A program made the position numbers and the translations under genes. Shown piece after piece: positions 9,156-19,343 of a stretch of DNA of 59,802 nt. The stretch is from SAR86 cluster bacterium (GTDB lineage Bacteria; Pseudomonadota; Gammaproteobacteria; Magnimaribacterales; D2472), in NCBI GenBank assembly GCA_004212975.1, contig SHBF01000003.1:1-59802 (forward strand), written 5' to 3'. The notes below the pieces were generated by a model. The model saw nothing but the letters and a program-made list of their open reading frames with translations, made no database searches and had not been told where the DNA came from. Every line of letters begins with the position of its first letter. Positions within the stretch are counted from its first letter, which is position 1.

Positions 9156-9953
9156 ATGGAAATCACAAGTTTATTTAACATATCTGGAAAAGTTGCTGTT
9201 GTTACAGGCGGTTCAAGAGGAATTGGAGAAATGATAACTGCTGGCTTTTTGGCGAATGGGGTAAAAGTTTATATTTCAGCAAGAAAAGCTCCAGCTTTGA
9301 TTGAAAAGGCTAGAGAATTGTCTGAAAAATATAATCAAGAATGTATACCAGTTCCATGTGACTTAAGTTCAATGGATGGTATTGATGAGTTTGTTAATCA
9401 GATTACTGAAAAGGAAGATGCCATTGATTTTTTAGTTAATAATGCAGGAGCTGCATGGGGCGAACCTCTAGAAAGTTTCTCTGAAAAAGGCTGGGATAAG
9501 GTCATGGATCTAAATGTGAAGTCTATTTTTTTCTTAACACAGAAATTTAAAAACTTATTATCTAAAAATGCTAGTGATGATGATCCGTCAAGAGTAATTA
9601 ATATAGGCTCTATCGATGGATTAAATGTTCCATCAATGGAAACATATCCTTATGGAGCATCAAAGGCTGCAGTTCATCATTTGACAAGAGTTTTGGCTGC
9701 AAAATTAGTTCAAGAAAATATTTTGGTTAATGCTATTGCTCCTGGACCTTATCCAAGTGACATGCTCGGTCCTGCTGTAGGTTATGATTATTCTGAAATA
9801 GCAAAAAGAAATCCAAGAAAAAGAGTTGGAACTCCAGAAGACATGGCAGGATTGGCAATTTTCTTATGTTCTCGAGCTGGAGCATATACTGTTGGTGAGA
9901 CCATAACATCTGATGGCGGAATAGTTAAAACCGCCAATCATGATCTTAGCTAG
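9156..9953 (+). CDS. SDR family oxidoreductase
   Basis: TGGSRGIG, NNAG, YGASKAAV active-site motif. Confidence 0.93.
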   Translation: MEITSLFNISGKVAVVTGGSRGIGEMITAGFLANGVKVYISARKAPALIEKARELSEKYNQECIPVPCDLSSMDGIDEFVNQITEKEDAIDFLVNNAGAAWGEPLESFSEKGWDKVMDLNVKSIFFLTQKFKNLLSKNASDDDPSRVINIGSIDGLNVPSMETYPYGASKAAVHHLTRVLAAKLVQENILVNAIAPGPYPSDMLGPAVGYDYSEIAKRNPRKRVGTPEDMAGLAIFLCSRAGAYTVGETITSDGGIVKTANHDLS

Positions 9954-9954
9954 A

Positions 9955-10857
9955 TTATCTTTGAGCGTCTTTGAAAGCCCTTATAATAAGATCTTTCATC
10001 CAAATGTGACCACCATCACCTTCATCGCTTTTATGCCAAATTAAGAAATACTCCATTGAAGGTATTTCGATTGGAATTTCAAAGAAAGGAAGATTATTTC
10101 TTTTTGCAAAACTTCGTGTTCCCATTAATACTAAATCTGTTGATTGAATTATTGTAGGAGCGATTAAAAAGTGCTGACATCTCAGAGCTACCTTTCTTCT
10201 ATAACCAATTTTATCAAGCTCAACGTCAATTAAATGAAGACCTCTTTTTCTTCCAGAGACATGAAGATGTTTTTGTTCAAGTATATCGTTTACGCTTGGA
10301 CTTTTAATTTTTGATAAATCATGTCCTTCTCTATGCATAACAACAAAATCATCCTCAAAAACTTTCTCAGAATTGATTTCATCAGATCTTGGAATTATTG
10401 GATCTACAACAAAATCTAAATTATTTGTTGAAAGTGCATGAACCTGATCACTTCTTGGATACGCATAACTTCCAACAGAAATATTTGGAGCTTCCTTGTA
10501 AATTTCACTCATAATAAATGGAAGAACTCTTCCTTCAGAAACGTCACCTAGTGATAATTTAAAATTTCTTTTTGTTGAATTTGCATCAAAAGTATCGGGC
10601 TCATTGACACTTTGTTGTATTAAAGTCAAAGCACTTTGGACATCTTGAATCATGTTTTCAGTTTTCTGAGTAGGTACCATTCCAGAACCAGTTCTTACGA
10701 ATAGGTCGTCATTGAACTTTTCTCTCAGTCTTGATAAAGCATTACTAACAGCAGGCTGTGTAATTCCAACGACTTCAGCAGCCTTAGTGAGACTGCCTTC
10801 TGTATAGATAGCATTAAGGATTACAAAAAGGTTTAAATCAAAAGAACTTATTTTCAT
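9955..10857 (-). CDS. LysR family transcriptional regulator
   Basis: N-terminal HTH: FVILNAIYTEGSLTKAAEVVGITQPAVSNALSRLREKFNDDLFVRTGSGMVPT. Confidence 0.93.
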   Translation of the reverse strand: MKISSFDLNLFVILNAIYTEGSLTKAAEVVGITQPAVSNALSRLREKFNDDLFVRTGSGMVPTQKTENMIQDVQSALTLIQQSVNEPDTFDANSTKRNFKLSLGDVSEGRVLPFIMSEIYKEAPNISVGSYAYPRSDQVHALSTNNLDFVVDPIIPRSDEINSEKVFEDDFVVMHREGHDLSKIKSPSVNDILEQKHLHVSGRKRGLHLIDVELDKIGYRRKVALRCQHFLIAPTIIQSTDLVLMGTRSFAKRNNLPFFEIPIEIPSMEYFLIWHKSDEGDGGHIWMKDLIIRAFKDAQR

Positions 10858-10910
10858 TTTATTGCCTTAAATAAATATTTAGATCATATAGATTTGTAAG
10901 TAACATAAAG

Positions 10911-10959
10911 CTATTATAAGTATGAATTACTCTAGTACTATTCATAGTATTTATAATAG
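10911..10959. promoter_or_regulatory. large imperfect dyad in LysR/acyl-CoA dehydrogenase divergent region (candidate operator)
   Basis: CTATTATAAGTATGAAT (10911-10927) versus reverse complement of ATTCATAGTATTTATAATAG (10940-10959); nested TACTAT-TC-ATAGTA. Confidence 0.5.
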
Positions 10960-10995
10960 TAACAAAATTTTTGATATAAAGGGAGATTTAACCTC

Positions 10996-12213
10996 ATGAT
11001 GCCTGAATTAAGACCTGAAGCAGTTGAATTAGTTGAAAAAGTAAAAGATTTTATTGACTCTGAGGTTAGACCAAAAGAGCACGTATTTCATGAGCAAATT
11101 AACGTTGGCAAAGATAGATGGAGCAGTTATCCATCAGTTATTGATGAGTTAAAGGAAAAAGCAAGAGCCAATGGTCTTTGGAACCTTTTTTTACCAGAGA
11201 GTGAATTTGGAGCAGGTCTATCCAATTATGAATATGCTCATCTTGCAGAAGAAATGGGAAAATCCCATATCGCTTCTGAGGCTATGAATTGTAGCGCACC
11301 CGATACAGGAAACATGGAAGTTATTGCAAGATATGGAAATGAGCAACATCAAGATCAGTGGCTTAAACCATTACTTGATGGTGAGATAAGATCTGCCTTT
11401 AGCATGACAGAGCCAGGAACAGCTTCATCTGATGCTACAAATATGCAAGCAACAGCAGTTTTGGATGGAGACGAATATGTAATAAATGGTGAGAAGTGGT
11501 GGACATCAGGAGCTGGGGATCCAAGATGTAAAATTCTCATATTTATGTGTGTAACTAATCCTGATAATCCAAAACATCAAAGACATTCAATGATACTTGT
11601 TCCAATGGAAACTGAGGGTGTAGAAATTATTAAAATGATGCATGTATTTGGCTATGACGATGCACCTCATGGGCATGCACATATGAAATTTACCAATGTG
11701 AGAGTACCTAAGGAAAATCTTTTACTTGGTGAAGGAAGAGGATTTGAGATAGCACAAGGACGTTTAGGGCCAGGACGTATTCATCATTGTATGAGAGCGA
11801 TTGGTGCAGGTGAGGTTGCAATAGAATTAATGTGTAAAAGGGGTATGGATCCAAATAAAGTAGCATTTGGTAAAAACTTAGCACAACTTGGAGCAAATTT
11901 TGATTACATAGCTGAGTCAAGAATTGAACTTAATGCTGCAAGATTCTTAACATTGGATGCCGCAGTTAAAATGGATACAGTTGGAAATAAAATTGCGGCA
12001 AGTGAGATTGCTCAAATTAAAGTATATGCACCCAACGTAGCGCTTAAGATTATTGATAGAGCAATTCAAATTCATGGCGGAGAAGGTGTTTCTCAATATA
12101 CTCCGCTCGCATCTATGTATGCTCATATGAGAACACTCAGACTCGCTGATGGTCCTGATGAAGTTCATAGAAGAGCGGTTGCAAGATATGAGCTCGGTAA
12201 ATATATGAGTTAA
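10996..12213 (+). CDS. acyl-CoA dehydrogenase family protein
   Basis: [79 protein letters not shown]. Confidence 0.95.
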   Translation: MMPELRPEAVELVEKVKDFIDSEVRPKEHVFHEQINVGKDRWSSYPSVIDELKEKARANGLWNLFLPESEFGAGLSNYEYAHLAEEMGKSHIASEAMNCSAPDTGNMEVIARYGNEQHQDQWLKPLLDGEIRSAFSMTEPGTASSDATNMQATAVLDGDEYVINGEKWWTSGAGDPRCKILIFMCVTNPDNPKHQRHSMILVPMETEGVEIIKMMHVFGYDDAPHGHAHMKFTNVRVPKENLLLGEGRGFEIAQGRLGPGRIHHCMRAIGAGEVAIELMCKRGMDPNKVAFGKNLAQLGANFDYIAESRIELNAARFLTLDAAVKMDTVGNKIAASEIAQIKVYAPNVALKIIDRAIQIHGGEGVSQYTPLASMYAHMRTLRLADGPDEVHRRAVARYELGKYMS

Positions 12214-12217
12214 AGAA

Positions 12218-13615
12218 TTGTCTCGCAATTTAATATTTTACGATACTGAAACAACTGGAATTCATAAAGATTTTAGTCAAATAATACAATGTGGCTCAAT
12301 TTTTACTGATAACGCATTAAAAGTTATAGACGAACAGAATATTGGTAGCAAACCTTTGCCTTGGATTATCCCTCAACCTAAAGCAATGCTTACTAATAAA
12401 AAGATTAATTCCTTCTCATCCAATATTTCTCATTATCAAATGATGAAAGATATCCAACATCAATGGAAAGAGTGGTGTATAGATTTACCATCAATATTTG
12501 TAACATACAACGGGCATGCTTTTGATGAAGAGCTCATCAGAAGGCAGTTTTGGTGCAATCTATTAGAGCCATATATTACAAATACAAATCAAAATGGAAG
12601 ACTTGATTTAATGCTGATGATTCATAATGTAGCTGCATTTTTTTCAGATGAAATCTCAATTCCCTTATTTGAAGATGGGCCTGCTTTTAGTATTAAGTTG
12701 GAACATTTAGCAAATGAACATGGTATTGATGTCAGTGATGCTCATGATGCAATTTCAGACTGCAAATTTATGATTGGGTTATGCAAAGTTATTAAAGATA
12801 AGATACCTGAAGTTTTTGATTCATTTTTGAATATTTCAACAAAAGAGGGTATTAAAAATCTTTTATACTCTGATGAATTCCTTGCTCTTGGTGAGGTCTA
12901 CAGGCGCCATCCTTTCAAGTATCCTGTTGTAATTTGTGGTGCAGATAACTCTAGACCTAATGATATTTGTTTCTTTGATTTAAGTTTTGATCCAGATGAA
13001 ATTATTGATCTAGACTTCACAGAAATTAATAAGATGATTCAATCTGGAGGAAGAGACTTACCTTTAAAAAAATATAAAATTAACAAAACTATTCCAATAT
13101 GTTCAAGCAAACATCTTACAAAAAATAATCACTTTGATATAACTCATGAAGAGCTTCAAAGACGAGCGGATATAGTCAAGTCTAATCAAGATTTCTTCAC
13201 ACAAGTTTCTCAGGCTATGGAGGATAGAATTATGAATTTTCCAGAACCGGATTATGTTGAAGGAACAATATATTCTGGTGGTTTTCCTTCATATAGAGAT
13301 CAAGATCTGATGAAAGAATTTCACCATACTGATAACCTTGAACAACTTATTAAAATCTCAAGAAATTTCGAAGATGAGAGGTTCCGTCTTTTAGCCGAAA
13401 GAATTATATGTAATAAATATCAAGCAGGTATTCCTGATGATATTAAAACAAGATTTGATGATTTAATTCATGAAAGAGTTTATACAGATGGAAAATGGGG
13501 CTCTGTTGATAAGGCGCTCAATGACATTGAAAAACTTTTAGATGAAAGAAACAGTAAAGAAGATAAAGCCATTCTCCTTGCAACAAAAGAACAACTGCTA
13601 TCAATGCAAAAGTAA
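12218..13615 (+). CDS. sbcB: exodeoxyribonuclease I, TTG start
   Basis: FYDTETTGIHKDFSQIIQCGSI exonuclease motif, HDAISDCKFMIGLC, full-length SbcB-like C-terminus. Confidence 0.92.
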   Translation: MSRNLIFYDTETTGIHKDFSQIIQCGSIFTDNALKVIDEQNIGSKPLPWIIPQPKAMLTNKKINSFSSNISHYQMMKDIQHQWKEWCIDLPSIFVTYNGHAFDEELIRRQFWCNLLEPYITNTNQNGRLDLMLMIHNVAAFFSDEISIPLFEDGPAFSIKLEHLANEHGIDVSDAHDAISDCKFMIGLCKVIKDKIPEVFDSFLNISTKEGIKNLLYSDEFLALGEVYRRHPFKYPVVICGADNSRPNDICFFDLSFDPDEIIDLDFTEINKMIQSGGRDLPLKKYKINKTIPICSSKHLTKNNHFDITHEELQRRADIVKSNQDFFTQVSQAMEDRIMNFPEPDYVEGTIYSGGFPSYRDQDLMKEFHHTDNLEQLIKISRNFEDERFRLLAERIICNKYQAGIPDDIKTRFDDLIHERVYTDGKWGSVDKALNDIEKLLDERNSKEDKAILLATKEQLLSMQK

Positions 13616-13617
13616 AA

Positions 13618-14343
13618 ATGAAAATATATTTGTGGATCATATTAATAATTTCTTTTGATATAAAATCTGATATATCTATTAAAGAGCTTGATTTAAAAGA
13701 GGTATTTAAGAGCGGAAGAAGTTTGATTTCTCTTGATAATGGTTTGCACTATCTTGAGGAAGAATTAGACATACAAAACACACTTTTTATTGGTGTCCAT
13801 GGTAGCGATAGTGAGGGGTATGAATGGATATATCCATTAATAACATTAGACAGCAAGCAAAATTTAATGAGCTTCTTTCGTTACAACGATAATTTGTGCC
13901 CAAATAGAGCTTATGAAATTCTTTTTAGTGAAATTAATAGTTTATTAGATCAAAATAAAAACATTGATAAGGTAGTTTTAATGGGTCACAGTTATGGTGC
14001 AATGATCATAGCAATGTTTTCAGAGACATGGATTAATGAGGTACCATTGACCTTGCATGCAGTGGCAGGGCCTTTAACCGGGCCTATACCGTCTGAGTTT
14101 AGATTAGGTCTTTTTAACAAGATTTGTAATTATTCTGCACCTAAATTTACTAGAGATAATGTTAATCTCTTTCAGTGGAGAACAATTAAAGAATTGGATG
14201 GCGCATTTAATAATCTAGATTATGATCCTCAAATTATAGAAGTTGAAGGAAGCACAGTAACAAGATTACCTAAAACCTATAACGGAAGAAGACTTGGTCA
14301 TAACTGGTCGATAAGTTGGGTTGCGGATCAAATTAAAAAATAA
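13618..14343 (+). CDS. alpha/beta-hydrolase-like secreted protein
   Basis: Nucleophile elbow VVLMGHSYGAMIIAMF; N-terminal hydrophobic segment. Confidence 0.6.
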   Translation: MKIYLWIILIISFDIKSDISIKELDLKEVFKSGRSLISLDNGLHYLEEELDIQNTLFIGVHGSDSEGYEWIYPLITLDSKQNLMSFFRYNDNLCPNRAYEILFSEINSLLDQNKNIDKVVLMGHSYGAMIIAMFSETWINEVPLTLHAVAGPLTGPIPSEFRLGLFNKICNYSAPKFTRDNVNLFQWRTIKELDGAFNNLDYDPQIIEVEGSTVTRLPKTYNGRRLGHNWSISWVADQIKK

Positions 14344-14349
14344 CTAAGT

Positions 14350-14426
14350 TGGTGGGCGAGGAGAGATTCGAACTCCCGACTTCCTGCGTGTCGAGCAGAC
14401 ACTCTAACCAACTGAGTTACTCGCCC
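14350..14426 (-). tRNA. tRNA-Val(GAC), with C at position 33
   Basis: Reverse strand GGGCGAG..CTCGCCC-A-CCA, D-arm ACTC/GAGT, anticodon arm TCTGC-TCGACAC-GCAGG, T-loop TTCGAAT. Confidence 0.88.
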
Positions 14427-14468
14427 ATAAAGAGGAGTAATTTTACACAAAAAATTTATTAAATAATA

Positions 14469-14924
14469 TTAATTAATTTTTGCAAGATATTCATCAAGTC
14501 TTGTTTGATTCATTACAAATGTAGACTTAAATTGTACTGCAACATTTTTAGCAGTTTCTATATTTGAATTATCATCACCTACTTGTATTACACCAACCAT
14601 AGCCATCATTGCATGAGGCGTACATTGATATCCATAAACACCAGGAATTTCAAAGGTTACTGAAATATCTCTACTTAATTGTCCGTTCCAAGGTGAAGCA
14701 CCAGATGGAATCATACCAGGTATAGATGCAGAATTATGAGCAGCATCAGCAGACTCAAATGTAACGGTATCACCAACATTAATTTTTAAAAATGCAGGCT
14801 CAAAAACCATTACACCAGTAGCGCCTTGATTAAGCATCTTAACAGTATGAGTTTCTGAATATAGATCCAAACATGCAAAAGAAATTATTAAAGAAAGGAT
14901 TAAGTTTTTTGATATAATACTCAT
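14469..14924 (-). CDS. pseudoazurin-like blue copper protein
   Basis: Signal peptide; copper ligands in DAAHNS and YGYQCTPHAMMAMVGVIQVG. Confidence 0.92.
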   Translation of the reverse strand: MSIISKNLILSLIISFACLDLYSETHTVKMLNQGATGVMVFEPAFLKINVGDTVTFESADAAHNSASIPGMIPSGASPWNGQLSRDISVTFEIPGVYGYQCTPHAMMAMVGVIQVGDDNSNIETAKNVAVQFKSTFVMNQTRLDEYLAKIN

Positions 14925-15043
14925 GACATTATTATATTTATTTATAATTAAATATCAATATAATTTATATTATTAATCATTTGCTTTAAATATAAAAATC
15001 ATTATATTAAATATATATTTTCTATATTTTTTAAACATTTACT

Positions 15044-16249
15044 ATGAAATTAATCAATCACATTAGGTCTTTTTTAGTATTAGTACTGTTATCTCCTTTT
15101 GCATTAAATGTATTAGCAGATTATTTTCCAAATAAAGAAAATTGGGATATTTCATCACCTGAAGCAGAGGGTGTAAATCCCAATAAAATTGATAAATTAA
15201 TGGATTTATCATTTTCAGATGATGCAACTCAAGCAGTTGTTGTTATTAAAAATGGCAAAATAATTTCAGAAAAATATGCTGATGGATATGATCTTGATTC
15301 TCATGGTACATCTTGGTCAATGGCTAAAAGCTATTATGCTGCGTTAATTGGAATTTCGCTTGATCGAGGTGAGATTAATAGTCTTGATGATAAAGTTTCA
15401 GATTATCTAGATTATTTTGATGACGAGAGGTCAGATATCACTTTAAGAGATCTTCTCGATATGTCTAGTGGTCTTGATTTTCCAACCCACGAGCATGAAA
15501 AAATGTTTTTTCAAGTAGACCATCTTCAATATGCAAAAAAAGTTGGTGTTGAAAAAGATGCTGGTGAAAAATTTGAATATAACAATGTCAATTCGATGCT
15601 ATTAGGTGATATTTTATTTCAAGCAACTGGTAAAAAAGCTGATGAACTTTTTGAAGAAAGAATCTTAGAACCTCTAGGTATAGGTGACTATAAGTTATGG
15701 AAAGACGAAAAAGGAAATGTGATGACATATTGTTGCGTGGATATGTCACCAAGAGATTATTCTAAGTTAGGTTTATTATTTGCTCGAGACGGTAAGTGGA
15801 ATGACGAACAAATTGTGTCCAAAGAATTTGTAGATGAAACTTTTCAGGTGGTATGGGAGACACCAAGCAGATTTACAGATTATAAACGTTACTACTCTCT
15901 GCACTGGTGGGTCTCAAAGTATGATGAGGAATCAAAAATATTTAATACCAGTGGAAAGTTCGGACAGTATACTTTTGTAGACAGAGAAAATGATATTGTT
16001 GTAACAAGAATCTCTAAATATGAAGAACAAGACAATGGTTCTACTCAGAAGTGGGGCATAATGAAATATCTTAGATGGGCAGGCATAGATAATGCTATTG
16101 CTATTGGCAGGATGTTGATAGCTTCAGGAACTATAGAGTCTGGATCAGATGTGATTACTCCTTTCACAGATGAGGAGGGAGAATCTTACGAATTCTATGT
16201 AAAATATCCTGAAATTATTGATTCAATTGCTGATTTAAGTCGTAACTAA
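15044..16249 (+). CDS. serine hydrolase (beta-lactamase/esterase family)
   Basis: SxxK motif SMAKS, Y-x-N motif EYNNVNSMLLGDI, signal peptide. Confidence 0.9.
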   Translation: MKLINHIRSFLVLVLLSPFALNVLADYFPNKENWDISSPEAEGVNPNKIDKLMDLSFSDDATQAVVVIKNGKIISEKYADGYDLDSHGTSWSMAKSYYAALIGISLDRGEINSLDDKVSDYLDYFDDERSDITLRDLLDMSSGLDFPTHEHEKMFFQVDHLQYAKKVGVEKDAGEKFEYNNVNSMLLGDILFQATGKKADELFEERILEPLGIGDYKLWKDEKGNVMTYCCVDMSPRDYSKLGLLFARDGKWNDEQIVSKEFVDETFQVVWETPSRFTDYKRYYSLHWWVSKYDEESKIFNTSGKFGQYTFVDRENDIVVTRISKYEEQDNGSTQKWGIMKYLRWAGIDNAIAIGRMLIASGTIESGSDVITPFTDEEGESYEFYVKYPEIIDSIADLSRN

Positions 16250-16430
16250 TATTTAATTCATCAGCTTTGTTTGTAAAACTATTAATGTCTTTTTTCCATT
16301 CTTCAAGATAATATCCATCATTACCTTGTTTATTTAGATACCTAAGAAAAATTCTTCCAGTTTCATCTTGATAGCCTGCTTGAAATGGATCTCCAGTTGC
16401 GCTATTTAATCTTTTATATCTATCATCCAT
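16215..16430 (-). CDS. small conserved-looking hypothetical protein (71 aa)
   Basis: Intact ORF just downstream of the SLC13 gene on the same strand; overlaps serine hydrolase 3' end by 35 nt. Confidence 0.5.
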   Translation of the reverse strand: MDDRYKRLNSATGDPFQAGYQDETGRIFLRYLNKQGNDGYYLEEWKKDINSFTNKADELNISYDLNQQLNQ

Positions 16431-16433
16431 TTA

Positions 16434-18200
16434 TCAAGTCCATACAAACAATATCATTGGTATAGACGCCAATATTATTAAAATATCCATAGGTAAGCCC
16501 ATACGCCAGTAATCAGTAAATTTATAATTACCTGGACCCATTACAACAGTATTACATTGATGTCCTATTGGAGTTAAAAATGCACAACTTGCCCCAACTG
16601 CGACGACCATTAAAAAAGGCTCAATGGCATACCCCAATTCTAGTGCTATTCCAGTTGATATTGGAGCCATAATAACAGCTGTTGCTGCATTATTGATAAT
16701 ATCGGTTGTTACCATGGTAACAATTAAGATAATGAGGAGTATCCAAAATAAACTCAGGCTTGATGCATATGTGGATATTGAAGTTGCAATTAAGCTACTC
16801 ACTCCTGTTGTTTGAAGCGCAGTTCCGATTGGTATCATTGCTGCTAACATAACAATTATTGGCCAATCTATTTTTCTGTAAAAATCACTGTCAATAATTT
16901 TAATTCTTGCAAAAGCTAAAACACACAATAAAAATGCTGGTGCCGCACTTAAATAGTTGAATGAGACTAAAAAGATTGATAACAAAAAGAATAACAGCCC
17001 CTTAACAAGCCTACTTCTACTTGGTATTGTTTGAAGTTCTCTTTGTCTTAGGGGCATTAAACCTAAATGTTTAATTTTATTAGAGACATCTTCTTCAGCG
17101 AGATCTCTTACTCCTAGTAGCAATACATCACCAGCTCTAAATTGTTCTCTTGTAAGTCTGGTTCTATATTTTGAACCCTTTCTCCATAGTCCAAGAAGAT
17201 TTAACTCTTCAAAAGCGAGCTTTTGAAAAAAATCATACTTTCTTCCAATCAATCTAGAACTGGGAGTGATCATGACTTCAATTTCTTCAAGATCATCTTC
17301 GTCAAATGAATGAAGTTCTTTGGGAATGGAAAAATCAAAAATATCTAGAATATTTGCAAGATCATCGGGAGGGGTCTTAATGACCAATATTTGTCCTGCT
17401 TTAATTCTCATATTATTTTGAACTTTCTTGATTGATCCATTTTCAGATACTATTCCGAGGATTTCTGTATCCTCTCCAGCTTGTGTTTTAAATGAATATA
17501 AAGTCATACCAATTGAAGAGCTTTTTTCATTTACGAGCACCTCAAATAAGTACCCTTTAAGATCAATTAAATGTTGAGTTGAAGGCATCTCTTTTCTTAA
17601 AAAAATCAACCTATTCCCAATAAAAGCAATGAAAAGAACGCAAATAATTGTTACTACAAGACCAACATACGAAAAATCGAAGAAATTAAACCCAGAGCTT
17701 GATATAGATGCCTTGTATTCAGATATTATTATATTTGGGGGAGTTCCAATTGCGGTATTCATTCCACCTAAAATGCAAGCGAAGGCTAAGGGCATTAGGT
17801 ACTTAGAGGGATGCCATTCCATCTTTTGACATATATTAAGTGTTATGGGTAAGAGAATTGCTAAAGCACCTATATTATTTATAAATGATGACAAAACAGC
17901 TGCTATTAATAGGAGAGAAACCATAAATTGGATCTCTGTAAACTCCCTACCTCCAACAAGCTTACCTACAAGACCTGCTATACCTGAATTACTTAAACCT
18001 TGACTAATTATAAGAACAAGTGCGACGGTAATAACAGCAGGATGAGCAAATCCAGCAAAAGCCTCACTGGAAGGTATTATTTCAAGAACTACTAAAACAA
18101 ATAATGCACCAACCGCTAGCGCATCATATCTAATTTTTCCCCATATAAATAAACACAGAAGAGCTATCAAAGTTGAGGATAATATGATTTGATCGTTCAT
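16434..18200 (-). CDS. SLC13/DASS family permease with RCK-C (TrkA-C) domains
   Basis: Multi-TM with NNAATAVIMAPI and NNIGALAILLPI; central soluble domains with ..RAGDVLLLGV. Confidence 0.9.
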   Translation of the reverse strand: MNDQIILSSTLIALLCLFIWGKIRYDALAVGALFVLVVLEIIPSSEAFAGFAHPAVITVALVLIISQGLSNSGIAGLVGKLVGGREFTEIQFMVSLLLIAAVLSSFINNIGALAILLPITLNICQKMEWHPSKYLMPLAFACILGGMNTAIGTPPNIIISEYKASISSSGFNFFDFSYVGLVVTIICVLFIAFIGNRLIFLRKEMPSTQHLIDLKGYLFEVLVNEKSSSIGMTLYSFKTQAGEDTEILGIVSENGSIKKVQNNMRIKAGQILVIKTPPDDLANILDIFDFSIPKELHSFDEDDLEEIEVMITPSSRLIGRKYDFFQKLAFEELNLLGLWRKGSKYRTRLTREQFRAGDVLLLGVRDLAEEDVSNKIKHLGLMPLRQRELQTIPSRSRLVKGLLFFLLSIFLVSFNYLSAAPAFLLCVLAFARIKIIDSDFYRKIDWPIIVMLAAMIPIGTALQTTGVSSLIATSISTYASSLSLFWILLIILIVTMVTTDIINNAATAVIMAPISTGIALELGYAIEPFLMVVAVGASCAFLTPIGHQCNTVVMGPGNYKFTDYWRMGLPMDILIILASIPMILFVWT

Positions 18201-18212
18201 AATTCATCAATG

Positions 18213-19298
18213 TTATTTTGGCATGGATTCAACATACAGAGAAGTTGAAGGATAGGCAAATTCAGATTTGTTGCTCTTTACAATTTTCATTATATTGAAG
18301 ATCAGGTTTTCTTTTACTTCGTTAAATGCAGCAAATCCCATTGGATCAGCATAAGCCACAATCATTAAATCAATAGAACTACCACCCAATTCAACAATTC
18401 TTACAACAGGATCCAAATCGCCTTCTGAAGTAAAGTCATTACTCTTAGTTATGTAATCTTTTATTTCATTTCTTATCGATTCAAGTTGTTCAACACTTGT
18501 TGAGTAAATTAGATTAATTTTCCAATTGATTCTTCTATTAATCATTTCACCATGGTTAATTACTTTAACGTCAGATAAATCTTTATTAGGTATAACCATT
18601 GGCGCAGTATCAAAAGTTCTAATGACAGTTGATCTAAAGCCAATACTTTCTACAATTCCATGAAGCTGTCCACTTACCTCAATTCTGTCACCTGGCTGAA
18701 ATCTATGTTCACCAATTATTAATATTCCTGAGATTAGATTTTTGAAGAAATCTTGTGCGCCTAATGCTACTGCTACAGAAAATAATCCCAAACCAGCAAT
18801 CAGTGGACCAATTTGAATACCAAATATATCTAATATTATTGCTGCTCCAATTACCCAGACAATAAATTTTGAAGTTCTTTCAAGCCACATTTGCATTGAT
18901 GCTGTAAGCCATGAGCTTGTAGATAGGGCAGCGAAAATTGGTTTTACACTATTTGCTAGAGCGCTGAAAATAGTAAAAATGACAAAGGCCTTTACTATAT
19001 TTGTTGCTATGTCACCAATTAAACCTGACAGAGGTAATATTAAAGTGCAAATGTATAAAGCGATTGTGATAGGCACTAATCCAATTGGCCTTCTTAATGC
19101 ATTAAGGATTTCATCATCTATCTTTGATTTTGTTTTACTGGCTAGTCTTTCAAGAGAATTTAGAATTATTGAAATAATAAAACCCCTAAAAAGAAATGCA
19201 GTTAAGATAACTAACAAAGAAGAAATTATTGAGCCTAGATCAATACCTAAGAACCCTTTATTCCAGACTTCAGAGATAAGATTTATAAAATTTTCCAT
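18213..19298 (-). CDS. mechanosensitive ion channel (MscS family)
   Basis: GLGLFSVAVALGAQDFFKNLISGILIIGEHRFQPGDRIEVSGQLHGIVESIGFRSTVIRTFD. Confidence 0.93.
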   Translation of the reverse strand: MENFINLISEVWNKGFLGIDLGSIISSLLVILTAFLFRGFIISIILNSLERLASKTKSKIDDEILNALRRPIGLVPITIALYICTLILPLSGLIGDIATNIVKAFVIFTIFSALANSVKPIFAALSTSSWLTASMQMWLERTSKFIVWVIGAAIILDIFGIQIGPLIAGLGLFSVAVALGAQDFFKNLISGILIIGEHRFQPGDRIEVSGQLHGIVESIGFRSTVIRTFDTAPMVIPNKDLSDVKVINHGEMINRRINWKINLIYSTSVEQLESIRNEIKDYITKSNDFTSEGDLDPVVRIVELGGSSIDLMIVAYADPMGFAAFNEVKENLIFNIMKIVKSNKSEFAYPSTSLYVESMPK

Positions 19299-19343
19299 AT
19301 TGTTATTTTATTTTCATTTTATAAATTTAGGCAAAATTATTAG

